Both the position numbers and the translations under genes were made by a program. The notes below the pieces were generated by a model. The model did no database searches, had not been told where the DNA came from, and saw nothing but the letters and a program-made list of their open reading frames with translations. Positions 24,115-36,700 of a DNA stretch of 64,000 nt are shown here, piece after piece (the stretch's first letter is position 1; the number at the start of each line of letters is the position of its first letter). The stretch is from Burhinus oedicnemus. Its lineage: Eukaryota; Chordata; Aves; Charadriiformes; Burhinidae. The stretch is taken from positions 688,274 through 752,273 of the forward strand of contig VFFE01007779.1 in the NCBI GenBank assembly GCA_008921705.1. Reading direction: 5' to 3'.

Positions 24115-26258
24115 GTCAGCTCCCCTGTGTATGTGACAACTGCTAAACACGTTAAGTCAGTAAATACACACTTTCAGTGAATAGGTAATTCTAGCTGCTG
24201 ATACCTAGGTCATGTCTTTGCTTGTCAGCAAGCAGAAACCATTTGCAAGGTAATGTGAAATCTTAAATAAAAACAGATGCATCTTCTTTTACAGCCTTTT
24301 ATTTTTGCTTAAAAGGGTAGCTGTCACAACATCTGGTCGGTGGCCAGTCCTGCTCACTCTAGAGTTTGCATTAATGTAGTGGGGCCAATTGGCCATGCTG
24401 ATATTTATTAAAAGAAAACCATCAGGATACAGAAAACCAACTTATCTGAAAAGGAGTCTGAGGTTACATCTGTTCTGAAGAAGTAATGCATATAGAAGGT
24501 ACAAAGTAGTTGTGCTGATTTTAGAAACAATACATGGAAGAAACTGTCCCTCCATAGTCACAGGTCTGACAAGTTTGTCTCACTATCAGTGGATGTGCAC
24601 GATGGTCCGATGTAGAACAGGAGACAGGACGATTGTATTTCTCAAATGCGCAGTTCAAATGGGAGAGAGGCTCCGGAGTTCTAAACTTTAGAATGAAAAG
24701 TTTAAAAGAGTTTTCTTTGAGATAGATATTTTTAAGAAAGTTAACATAATTTTAAAAATAGTAAATTCTGTCTAGTCCGAGCATATAATCCATACATGGA
24801 TCTTGCCAGCATGCATACTTAGCTAAGAAGGAATGAATGCAAAATCTCCTTTAACCTAGTGAAGAAACACCGTGTTTCCTATTCACATAGCTTCTGTCAG
24901 AAGCTATTCTTGATGAATGTGAATGTAAAAATACACTACCAGGACAAATTCAGCTCCTCCTGTATGTTTAGACATGTCATTCTCTTTAGATGCTTCTGTG
25001 CCAATACAGGGCTATATTGCAACTTTTTAGTGGTGAGATCTGGATAGCAAATGATTTGGGAAGCTGAATGAAACCTCCAGGCCATAAACAAGGTGTCATC
25101 TTCTCAAAACTTTTTAATATGACATTGCCAACAATTTTTCAGAAGTCCTGCCTCACTGTACTTTATATCTGCTGTGTCCAGAGCTGCAGAATAGTGACAA
25201 TAATAGCGTTCAGTAGTCACCATCTTCAGCTGTGTCAGGCAATTAGACCGGAGTCAGTGTGACACCGCTGTGACATACCAGTTGCTTAAATGAGGCTTTT
25301 TCCTCCTGACTTTGAGAAACTCCATAGCAATCACCCTCATGGTAGGTGTATTTGGTTCTGTGAGAGCCTGGATAAATGGTGCCAAGTAGCTGCTGAGCTG
25401 AATAGATCAGTACACAAGCCATTTCTTGCCAATTTATGAGGTCAGAAAAATCTTCTGCTTTCTGCAGATTGACAAAGTACAGACTCGAGGTGTTTGCTGA
25501 GATATAAATAAGCGAGTTGACGGACTTTGATCAGCTATGTCTTTTTCCTCATCTTGTAATGAAACATTTTCATTTTCTAACTCTACATAATGTTTGAAGA
25601 TGCAGAGGTTTTACTTGCCACTTTTCATTCCTATCCATTCTTTTGCCTTCTCTGAAGCAAGGAAGCCTTTTATAAGGTTTTCTCCAAGGGGAAAATGTCT
25701 TTTGCATTGAACCTGTGAGAAATTATTTTATTCTTGGTTTTCTGATAGTGTATGTGTGTTTCTTCACATCAGATCACGTTCTGACAATATTGGTCTTGGT
25801 ACCCATACAGAGTTTTGTGTAATTTTCTTTATCCTGCTATTTACATTTTTACTCCATTGTGATCTTACGCAATCCACTTCCATGATTTAAAAAAATTATT
25901 TCCGTAGTCTTTTATTTTCCTAATGATCTTACTGAGCCAAGTTTAATCCTTAAGTAAGCTAGTACGACTCCACTGAAGTCAGTGAATTGTATCATGACAA
26001 TGTTTGGCCCATTACTTTAATTTATGAGAGGTTTTTTACATATGCATGTATTAGAAGCAGGTTTTTCTCATTCTGCTACAAGCAACTCTAGCTGGTACTG
26101 GTAAACTCTTGAAAGAGTATATATTCTGGTAAGAACACACCAGGAAACATGAAGAAAAATAGGTGTTTAGTGAAAATGAAATCTTGGAAATGTGTATATC
26201 CTCATAGAGTATGATGTATTGTGACTGTCCAGTTTATTTTTTAGTATAGAGCAACATG
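24115..26258. other. Intronic stretch between two CR1 copies: nothing recognised
   Basis: AT-rich intron with short frames only and no repeat that I can name. Confidence 0.7.
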
Positions 26259-27245
26259 ATAGAATCATAGAATCACAGAATGGTTTGGGTTGGAAGGGAC
26301 CTTTGAAGATCATCTAGTCCAACCCTTGGACTAGGGAATATGGCAAGGACACCTTTCACCAGATCAGGTTGGTCAAAGCCCGATCCAACCTGACCTTGAA
26401 CACTTCCAGGGATGGGGCATCCACAGCTTCTCTGGACAACCTATTCCAGTGTCTCACCACCCTCATAAAAAGAAATTCTTCCTTATATCCAATATGCATC
26501 TGCCCTCTTTCAGTTAAAACTGTTGCTCCTTGTCCTGTCACTACAGGCCCTGGTAAAAAATCTCTCTCCATCTTTCTTATAAGCCCCCTTTAAGTATTGA
26601 AAGGCCACAATAAGGTGTCCTTGGAGCCTTCTCTTCTCCAGGCTGAACAACCCCAAGTCTCTCTCAGCCTGTCCTCATAGCAGAGGTGTTCCAGCCCTCT
26701 GATCATTTTCATGGCCCTCTTCTGGACTCGCTCCAACAGGTCCATGTCCTTCTTATGTTGGGGGCTCCAGAGCTGGATGCAGTATTCCAGGTGGGGTCTC
26801 ACCAGAGCAGAGTAGAAGGGGAGAATCACCTCCCTCAACCTGCTGACCATGCTTCTTTTGATGCAGCCCAGGATGCGGTTGGCTTTCTGGGCTGTGAGCG
26901 CATATTGTTGGCTCATGTCCAGCTTTTCATCTACTAGTACCCCCAAGTCCTTCTCCACGGGGCTAGTCTCAATCCTTTCATCCCCCAGCCTATACTGATA
27001 GCAGGGGTTCCCTTCACCCACATGCAGGACCTTGCACTTGGCCTTGTTGAACCTCATGAGATTCTCGAGCTTATCCAGGTCCCTTTGGATGGCATCTCAT
27101 CCATCAGGCATGTCTACTGCACCACTCAGCCTGATGTCCTCTGCAAACTTGCTGAGGGTACACTTAATCCCACTGTCTCTGTTGTTGATGAAAATACTGA
27201 AAATACTGGTCCCAGTACAGACTGTTGAGGGACAGGTACTGCCCA
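26259..27245 (-). mobile_element. CR1 LINE, 5'-truncated fragment, antisense to UBE2E2
   Basis: The complement of the 3' tail lies at 26259 (ATAGAATCATAGAATCACAG, then GGTTTGGGTTGGAAGGGACC). Minus-strand translation gives CR1 ORF2 pieces in order: SIFINNRDSG..CTLSKFAEDIRLSGAVD around 27200-27100, [14 protein letters not shown] from 27057, [18 protein letters not shown], then [23 protein letters not shown]. The reverse transcriptase box that should read FADD is FAED here, and the frame shifts near 27230 and 26650. The upstream edge near 27245 is placed where the VPQxSVLGPV-like sequence ends. The copy is inactive. Confidence 0.93.
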
Positions 27246-27590
27246 ACTTAAGTCTCTTCAGTTGAGACTTTCCAGTTACTTTAAACTGTATAGTATAGCT
27301 ACCAACAAAACTCACCTTATCAACAGCCAGCGGTTTTCTGTGAGAGTATGTTCCAGCTCCTGGATGCACCCAGCCAACTTCATTATTTCAGTTACCTTTT
27401 CCCTGAAGCAGATTAAATTTGTGCAGAACTCCTTCATCTGTCCCTTTGAAAGACAGCCTTGGTGACATTTTGGCGTTGTCAATCTGTCTAGTCTGCAAGC
27501 CTCTGTGTAGCCTACAAAAAACATATGCAATTCCTTCTCTGTTGACTGAACCTCCTGGCCGTACCTTTATGCGGAAGAAACATTGCAAGT
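27246..27590 (-). other. Possible repeat-derived sequence upstream of a CR1 fragment
   Basis: On the minus strand, frames at 27530-27312 give LSKGQMKEFCTNLICFREKV and then CIQELEHTLTENRWLLIR. This style of sequence resembles the coiled-coil-like ORF1 proteins that accompany avian retroelements. The segment lies directly 5' of the CR1 ORF2 fragment in the same orientation. I cannot align it to a named family, so it may be a separate older element or unique sequence. Confidence 0.3.
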
Positions 27591-30486
27591 GTAAACACAG
27601 TTCCTAAACAGTCAGGTATCTTCTACTATTCAAAAGAAGTTTTTTCATTAATCTATGTGAAGTTACTCTTTAATTCATATTTTACATTGCCATCTGTTCT
27701 GAAGAAAAGATGTTGATTTTAAGTGTGTGGGTGTTTTACATTACTTTCTTGCTCTGGTTGCATTCATGTGGTTATAGAAGACAGGTGTGATCCCTGTGAT
27801 AATGGATGTATTATTCTAAGCTCTGTTATTAAGAGAATTTATTCTGTGCATCAGTCTTCATATCTCAATACAGGGACAAAAAGTCACAGAGCTGCAGAAT
27901 CCTCATACAAAAGATATTATATATTCATTAATGGAAAATTGCCAATTAAGCATATTACAAATGGTTCCACTCTAAATAGTGTTTATTCTACCCATTGACA
28001 GAGATTTTGCTTGCCCAGCTTAGAGCAAATAGATTCCTTATAATCAGTGACTCTAACTGAATATGGGCTGAAGTATTCTACTCATTAGAGGTACCACAGT
28101 CTGTTTTCTCATTTTCCTCTCCCTGCAGGATATATTGCAAAAAGGCTGAACCTATTTCTATGGTTAAAAGAGTCAATTATGACAGCCAGCCACCGGCACA
28201 CCAAGGTGTTGTGGTGAGGAGGTTAGCTCCCTTCACCCCAAGCTCTAGAACCCGTTTCCCACTGTTGCATGGTGCGGCAGATGCAGATGTTCAACACAGG
28301 ACATCCCGGTTTTGATCTTCTGCTGAACAGATGAAAACTTTGTTGCAGTGTTCCCCTGAGCTGATAACAAGCTTTGTGTTCTGTGCCTGCTGTAGGTACT
28401 GATCTCATGCTCTGTACTCACCAAAAGCAACAATACGGCCCAAAAATCCAACATGAAACTCTGAGGACTTGTTCTGAAATATTCCGTCCTTGGATAATTG
28501 CATTTATTCATTGCCCGATAGATCTAAATAGGCCTTGCTTATTAGTGCCTGCTGGTAGTGTACTGGCTGAAAAAGAATGCTATAAAAGAAGTGTATTTCA
28601 ATTCCTGAAATGCAACTTTTCACTTTGCTGTCAAAACCAGCAAGCTGCAGCTTGGAAGTATGGAAGTATGAAGAGCCTGTGTCCTTAAGTAGCTTTATAT
28701 GCACAGAACATTGTTGTTCATGTCCATATGTATTTTTGGTACTGGGTCCTAACATTTTGTAAGACCTGAAGATAATTAATGACTCCTCTTTATAGTACTG
28801 TGAATATTTTCATTGGCGTCACCCTGTAGAAAGTATTTACAGCAACATGTTATTAAGTTTTAAATATTGTAGAGCAATGACTGCAAGCTGCGCTACGTGT
28901 GACTGCAGAGAAGTAACTTTATAATCCAGGTCTTCTCCTCGGCGGTGATGGGAAGCTCACAGCAAAGGACTGGGTATTGCTTCTAGCCGTACTCTTTTTT
29001 CTTCCGTGTGTAAGTAATGTGTAACATTACTGTATAAGTAATGTTATTGAATGAATGAAGAACATCTTAAGCGTGGGTTGTCAAAGGGTTTGAAAATCTA
29101 TTCAGCAAGGGAAGGGCTGCCCGCCCCCACTTCCCCAGTCAGGAGTTTCTGGTTCTGGGTCAGTCTCTGATGAGGAGGTCTGGCATGAACTATTTTAACG
29201 AAGCAAAGTCTGTTGTTTAAAATGCTAAAAAAATAATTTTGGATGTATATTTGGGTATGCGTTTTTGGGTGTTTATTTTTGAGCATCTGTGGTGGCTAGC
29301 ATAACAAGAACACCCCTAGAAAAGTAATGTCGATGGGCATGTAAATACATTTTCTGAAATTTGGAAGTAATTATAAACCACAGAGCAAGAATATTATTGT
29401 GAGTTTCGCTACAACTCCCTGAACATGGAGTAAGAGTTACAAGGCCACTTCTGCTCATGATGGGATTATGGGGGTAATAAGTTAAAGTGTCAGCTGAAGC
29501 CCCAAACCACTTGATTTTTATTTGATTCATTAGGAGTGTATTAAACTGAGAAATGTATTTTGGTATTGAAATGTAGACTAGGTAGCTATAACAAGTACAC
29601 CAATGCCATATGTAATGAATAACTGTAATGTTTTATAGCCCACAAATGAAAAATACTTGTGGCTATTATAGGGAAACAGAAGAAAAGGGATGAAAAAAAT
29701 ATCTGATTTTTTGGACAAGAGATAAGTCAATTCAAAACTTTTAATCAGCATTGCTGGGAAATCCTAATTTGCCTAAATTGATAACCATAAACTGAAATTG
29801 TATTTGTGGTAATACCATCTAGCTTGCACTAAATCTGTTCTGTCATTTTTTGGAAATACGTGAAAGTTCAGACATAACATTATTTATACAATAAGTATGG
29901 GCTTCTGAATGTTACCATGTTTTAGATATATTCTCCAAAGCTTGCAAAGTGAGAAAAAGCTGGGGTTTGCAGGCTTTCCTCAATTTGTGAAATAAAATAT
30001 ATTTATTGGTTTTATAAAGTTAAAACAAGAGGAATAAAATAAGACAGCAGTGTCACTAGAAGAGTAGTAGCTGTTGATGTTGCTAATACTGCTTCATTTG
30101 CAAAAAATAGAATTATTTTTAGACCACTTCTACTTCCCACTGTTTATTCTTGTTTGTTTACCACAAAATCCTCTGGAGAGTGGCAGACAGAGTTTGAGAG
30201 ACACCCTGTGTGTAATTTCTATTTGTAAATATTATGTTTCTGTATTTAAACACAGTATTTACAGTCACATTGGAGGAGGCAGCTGGCCACTTACATTTGT
30301 GAACACCTCTCATTCACACAATCATGGTTTTGAGGAAGATAAATTTACCTCACCTGTCAGTTTGTAAGGACCTCAGTTTCCTGATTTTCAACAAAAAGGG
30401 TATTTCTTTGTGCTGGATTTTTTAGGAGGGAGTGGCTGAGGAGCTGGGATAGGTTTCTGAAAGGGGGCGTGATTTTTAGCCATTGT
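27591..30486. other. Intronic stretch between two CR1 copies: nothing recognised
   Basis: Short frames of up to about 100 codons occur on both strands without family similarity. No simple repeat of note. Confidence 0.7.
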
Positions 30487-31485
30487 TTCTATACATGTGG
30501 CCTGTAACCAGTGGTGTCCCCCAGGGGTCAATACTCCGTCCAATCTTGTTCAATATATTCATCAATGACCCAGATGAGGGGACAGAGCGTGTCCTCAGCA
30601 AGTTCACTGATGATACCAAACTAGGAGGAGTGGCTGACACTCCAGAGGGCCGTGCTGCCATCCAGCATGACCTGGACAGGCTGGAGTGCTGGGCAGAGAA
30701 GAACCTAATGAGGTTCAACAAGAGCAAGTGTAGGGTCCTGCACCTGGGAGGAGGAATGCTAGGCACCAATATAGGCTAGGGGTGGACCTGCTGGAAAGCA
30801 GTTCCGAGGAGAAGGATCTGGGGGTCCTGGTAGATAGTAAATTATCCATGAGCCAGCAATGTGCCCTTGTCGCCAGCAAGGCCAATGGAATCCTGGGCTG
30901 CATAGGGAAGAGTGTGGCCAGTAGGTCAAGGGAGGTCATTCTCGCCCTCTACTCGGCACTGGTGAGGCCACAACTGGAATACTGTGTCCAGTTCTGGGCT
31001 CCCCAGCTCAAGCGGGACAGGGAACTACTGGAGAGAGTCCAGCATAGGGCAACAAAGATGACTGGGGGATTGGAGCACCTCCCTTATGAGGAAAGGCTGA
31101 GAGAGCTGGGACTCTTTAGCCTGGAGAAGAGAAGGCTGAGGGGAGACCTTATTCTTGCTTATAACTATCTAAACTTATGGGTTGAAGGAGGATGGAGTCA
31201 GACTCTTTTCAGTGGTTCCCAGTGACAGGACGAGGGGTAACGGGCACAAGTTGGAACATAGGAAGTTCCATTCAAACACAAGAAAAAACTTCTTTACGGT
31301 GAGGGTGCCGGAGCACTGGAACAGGCTGCCCAGGGAGGTTGTGGAGTCCCCTTCTCTGGAGATTCTCAAGACCCGCCTGGATGCAGTCCTGAGTAATGTG
31401 CTCTAGGCATTCCTGCGTCAGCAGGGGAGTTGAGCTAGATGATCTCTAGAGGTCTCTTCCAACTCTGAAAATTCCAGGATTCCGT
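30487..31485 (+). mobile_element. CR1 LINE fragment of a different subfamily, sense to UBE2E2
   Basis: CR1 ORF2 is recognisable from [26 protein letters not shown] (about 30498-30580) through [81 protein letters not shown] to the end of the protein near 31406. A frame change occurs near 30780 and another near 31180, and FADD is changed to FTDD. The 3' UTR reads GATCTCTAGAGGTCTCTTCC and then decays, unlike the ATTCTATGATT tails of the other copies. The fragment runs to ~1.0 kb, so it keeps slightly more of ORF2 than its neighbours. Confidence 0.93.
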
Positions 31486-33384
31486 GTAGTTTCTGCAGCA
31501 ACCTGGAATACTGGATTGGCATACTGTTAGAAGTTTAAAAAAAGAAATACTACAATAAATAACAGAAAGTTAAGCTTGAAGCCAGACTGATTATCTGTGT
31601 TTCAGTTTACTAATTCATTTTCTCATGTCTAGTGCTACTCAGTTTAACCTTTTACATCTGCAGAGAAAATATTAATGTAAAAATGTTCCAATTTTTTAAA
31701 TTGTAGTAAGATTTGAGTCCCTATTAGTGAAAAAAAAACTTAAAAATAAGTGTAAAAATGCAAATGAAAATAGAAACATTCTTTAAATAGAAAATAGTGG
31801 CTTACAAAGGAACATACGCCAAAAATGTAATAAATCTAGTTTTGTCAAACAAGTTAACAGACTTCTCTTATTTCACACAGGAACTGTCATTTCAGTCTGA
31901 ATGTCAGAGAATTGTATTTAAATTGTTCTGCACAATCTCAGACCCCCACAGAAGTGATAGGAATGGAAGTCAACTGACAAGTCAGGTTCATATTTTTGCA
32001 TGATTCTGAAATGTTGCTGTAATGGAAGAACCTTGATCAAAGCTTGGTGGTTGCAGGGACCAGACCACCAGCCGCTGCTTTTTGATTTTGAAGGTTTGGG
32101 GTGGGGTTTTTTTGATCATCTGAGAACACAGTTTTAGAATATGTTTCCTAACATGATAAACTGAAAACAATTTAAAGTAGGTCAACATAAATTTGAATGT
32201 ACAATTGCACACACAAGACCTTTTTTTTTTAACATGACTCACTAAAAATAGGCAATTTTAAAATTGCAAGCACAACTGCATGCACATTTTATGTGCTTAC
32301 AAGTGGCTCATAACTGCTTTTTTTTGGGCATTTCAACATATTGAAGTCAGTGGGAGTTTTATCACTGGCATCACTGAACACCGAATCAACTCTTGAGTGC
32401 ACTGGATCGAGCATTTGCTTCCCAGGAAAGTTGACTGTCACTCACAGCTTCTCTGGGTTGGGCTTGAATACACCTAGTTTGGTAAAGAAACATGTAAATC
32501 ACTTTGGTATCTTTAGGAAAAGCTAAGTAATATATCCCATAAGGGAAAGAGTGCCCATGTATTAAACACTGCTGGATTGACTACTTCATTGTGTGAATTG
32601 TGTCTTCAGGTAGTTCAAGATCACATGTGAACCCTGTGGTATCTCTATTACACAAGAATGTCTCTTGACATGCATTAAAACCTACAGGAAATTTCTGTGT
32701 TCTGACATTTTCCCTGTCATATTTGCCACATTTCATAGGGACATTTGTTGGCGTGCCTGAGTGCCTTTGGGTGGTGGGGGGGTGTGCTCTCCAGAGCACA
32801 GCTCCAGTCCTCCATATGCTATACATTTAGCTTTAAATACAGCATTTATGTATTTTGAGGGAACTGCACTAACTTGATAGTGTGGCCTGGGGGAGAAAGA
32901 AATGGTTTCATGGAAAGATTGTCATGGGCTGTGGAGTGATAGCTGAAAGTAGCTGGCCTTATTAAGGAAAGTTCCTGGAGGTGTTTACATGTCTATGTAG
33001 CTGTAAAATAGCCTTTCTTCAGTCTTGGGTTTTTTACCCCTTTCTCTCAGTTCTGTGTTTCAAGTTAAAATACATATTGTTATATGAGAGCTTCTGTCTA
33101 GAAAAAGATAAAGAGCAAGGACTAAATCCCATTTGTGTTACTCGTGGTTAGTTCGTTGCTTTCAGTGTGTCTACTTGAAAAAGTCGAATAAAAACAGATT
33201 TAATTCCAAATCCTTTTAACTAACCGGCAGGGAAGAGTATTCATTGACCATAATAATATCTTAGCTGAGTACTAGATGTCATCTATAAATGATAACGCAT
33301 TTTTTAGTCATTAAGTCACATTAAGCAGTACTATGTTTTGCCCTCAGCATAAGTAGTCTCTTGCAATTGCATCTGTCTCTTCAG

Positions 33385-33749
33385 TATGCAGAGAACATGA
33401 AAGGAAAATTGTGTTTTACCCTATTATCTAAGAAATTGCAAAGCTATGAAAAACAGATTACTATTAATAAACAAAATTTTCTTCAAAAGGCTGTGCGTAC
33501 AGTTGTGAGGAAACAGCTGCTCTCCCCTCCAGAATATACAATTGGCAAATACATTAATTTTAAAAAAGATTATTTTGAAGGCATCAAAACCAGTAAAAGT
33601 GCAGAAACTGTGACAAGAATACATATGCACACTGTTGTGATTCAATATGATCTGACAGAGGAACACTTTTTCCTCTTAATACGTAAAGTGCTGTATTTAA
33701 ATCTTTCTCTGGTGGCTAGATTTCTGCTAAATTATCACAAGCAGTACAG
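33385..33749 (+). other. Open frame bounded by splice-like signals (possible cryptic exon), unrecognised
   Basis: A 365-base stretch is open in one + frame from CTGTCTCTTCAG (acceptor-like, AG at 33383-33384) to TACAG|GTGAAC (donor-like, GT at 33750-33751); the frame's stop TGA overlaps the donor. The first ATG is at 33397. The peptide (QYAENMKGKLCFTLLSKK...ARFLLNYHKQYR) matches no family I know. An open frame of this size is expected about once by chance in 64 kb of AT-rich DNA, so this is a candidate only. Inclusion between the known UBE2E2 exons is not implied. Confidence 0.15.
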
Positions 33750-36700
33750 GTGAACCATTGCTGATTTTGATCATATCCAAGTTACTGAAACAGTAATATG
33801 GCTTGAAATGTCTCCACCATGCCTTCCCTCTGCGTTAGGAAAAAAGCAGGACGTTTTTCTGTTAAAACTGTTACACCAAATACGGTGTTTGTGAAGAGTA
33901 CCCGACTGACTGTTACAGCGATTAGTACAGATACATTCCTAATTAACCTGTGAATAATCTATAAAGACAAGCAGCTGTCTGGCCTGTGTTCCCACAGCAT
34001 CCTCAGTGCCTCAACCAAGAGCTAGCATGTGCAGCCAAAGAGTCTTTCCTCCTCCATTCAGTCAGCATTGCCAGCAAGGCTGAAATCAGCAGTGATATTC
34101 TTATGACTTGGGACATTTGTCCGCTAAGAAATGGATTTGTACAAAACCTATTCATTAGATGCAGACCACCAAAGAGCCTCCAAGTATGAAAAATTTGGAC
34201 AGAAGCCATCTAGGCTAGCGCTGAACCAGAGACCACAAGATTAACATTTCTGTAGCTCATAGCCGTTTGCTCCAGCTGTTTGCTTTGAATACACAAGATT
34301 TAACCAAGTGTGATTGGGATAATAAAGATAAGCAGTAACGCATGATAAAGATAAGTAACATAACTCTGGTGTTCATAGGTTAAGCTACATGTTATTTTTG
34401 CCTTGTGAATTTCAGCATGACTCATGTAGTGTTCTGTGGTTCTGCTTGTGGTGGTAGCTCTGACTCAAAGACTGATCCTTTGTCACTTAATGCACACAAG
34501 TGAATAAACGATGATGAGAGAAGGTATCACTGGCAGCTGAACCAGGGAGATGAGCTGGAACTGAAAACGGGAAAGAAAATAACGCAAATATCATGTTTGC
34601 CATGCAAAAAACATCTGTGTGAGTAAGGATTCCAAGTTGTTGTTTGCCAAGGAAATTATAATGGCAATTACAACTGGTTTTGGTATTGTATCTCAATGTA
34701 GGAAACATACGCTGTGGTTATAAAAAAACAGGTCTTATATATGTCAAGTTTAATTCTTGTATGACAGTCATTGATTATGACTTGCAGATGAGAATGCTGG
34801 TTCTCCCTTCCTAATTAGAAATGTTGATTCTTCATTAGATAAGGCATCCTTTCTAGAGTAGATCATGCGTGAGGCCTACAGCAGTGCAAGTGTCACTTGG
34901 AACCTTGAGAGGGATTTTACAGAGCTCCAAGTTTCCCAACTCCAGGTGAAGACTGCTTTCACAAGCAGGTACCTGCACACCGGTTGTTTGCCTTCCCATG
35001 CTGCGAACAGAGGCTGAGAATGTCTCCTTCCAGCCATACGCTTTCATTATGGCTTTCAAATGACAAGCAAGCATCCGTCTTTTCTTGAACCAGTTTTGCC
35101 ATCATCCTTTCCAGGACCACTTTCCATCTTTCCATCCTAATGCTTTCGAATAAAGCAAGGGATGAAACTAAGCCATTTATAGGGAAGGGTTTTCTAATAA
35201 GAAAAGTCCTGATACTGGGAGCACAGTGGAGGTCTGTGTACTGGGAAGAACGTAGCCTCAGTTGTCCCAAATAAGCACACCTTTACTGAAAAACACATTG
35301 GAACAACCCTGTTCGTATAGTGAAGTTGGTGGCATAACCAGAGTTTCTGGGGCTGTTTTAGCAAGTTCACTTGGTAACTGCACATCTGATTTGAGAGGAT
35401 TTCCAGCAACTGCAGAACAGAAAGCTCGGTCCTACATAAGCCCCTTCCTAACCTCAGACCCAGAGACTCTCCCAAAAGATCCTAGGAGAAAGTTATCCTG
35501 ATAGAAAAATGAGAAATTTCTGTATATTTTATTTTCTGTTTACCCTGCCATGGATCCAGATAAGGCCCCAGCCCCAGAGAAGGAGTACATTAAAAAGTCT
35601 TAACAGTATTCTGCTGAAGTAGAAGCCACATTACGGGTCCCAGTCTCACGTAAACACTCCCCAAGAATCTGCTATATCCCCGTTTATTTCAACTAGTCGG
35701 TCAAGTGGCGTAAATTGCTCAGTCCTCACAGACACTGCAAAGGAAATTATCTATAAATGGTGTTTTCTTCTGATAAGTCAGAATGTGGCCTGCAATGAGG
35801 GAGATGAGTCTCAATCAAAAGTTGAGATATTTTAAGGTTTCTTTCACCTTGGACCTATGGCTGGTCTCCACATTTGAAGTAAGAGAATGATTTCAAATGA
35901 AGAACAAATGTTGTGAAAATGTGTCTGTTTGCCAGCAATTTCCAAGTGTGTTTTCTTCTGTTTACCAGGGATCTGGAGAAATAAGACAGCCTCTTAACTA
36001 AATTGACTAAATAAAAGGAATCTGCTTTTGAAGTATATGGATTTCAGAATCAAATTTCCTTTTTCTGTGCCTGTTGGCTTTATAGGCTTGTTTACTCAGG
36101 AGGAAATGACTTGTTTTATAATGTGTTTAACATCATGTTAGTTAATCTATGCCATAATGTAGAGTAGTTTCCTTGTGTAAGCAAGCATTTCACGTGTAAG
36201 CACGTGTGAATCTCTCACTGAAATGAGGGGAGTCTGTATTCAAGCCTGTCCCTCTGTTTCCAGGGTGGACAGAGGAGCAGACTTGTTGGGTGCACAGCTG
36301 TATTGTATGGCTGAGATATCTCTCTCGCTCTCTCTGTAAATACTAACTTCTTTAATTATTCTTCTCATTGCTTTCCCTTATTAATACTTTGGGAGAGTTT
36401 TTCAAGCAGCCTATATAAAGAAACAAAAGTCTCTAAAACATCACAAAAGGAAATCTCAGAATCGGGCCACTTCAGAAAAAAAGCTACATTATTCTTGCTG
36501 CATAAGGCTTCAAAATTTCCAGGTTCCTATATAGACAACTGCCTGTAGATGGGATTATTAAAGATGACAGTCTTGAGCAAATCAAACCTCTTTATAGGCA
36601 GTTGGATAAATCATTTCCAAGTAGGGGGAAGATACGATGACTAGTGGTTTTACAAAACCAGCTTTTGGATGAACAGAGAATATACAGTCATGGAAAAATA

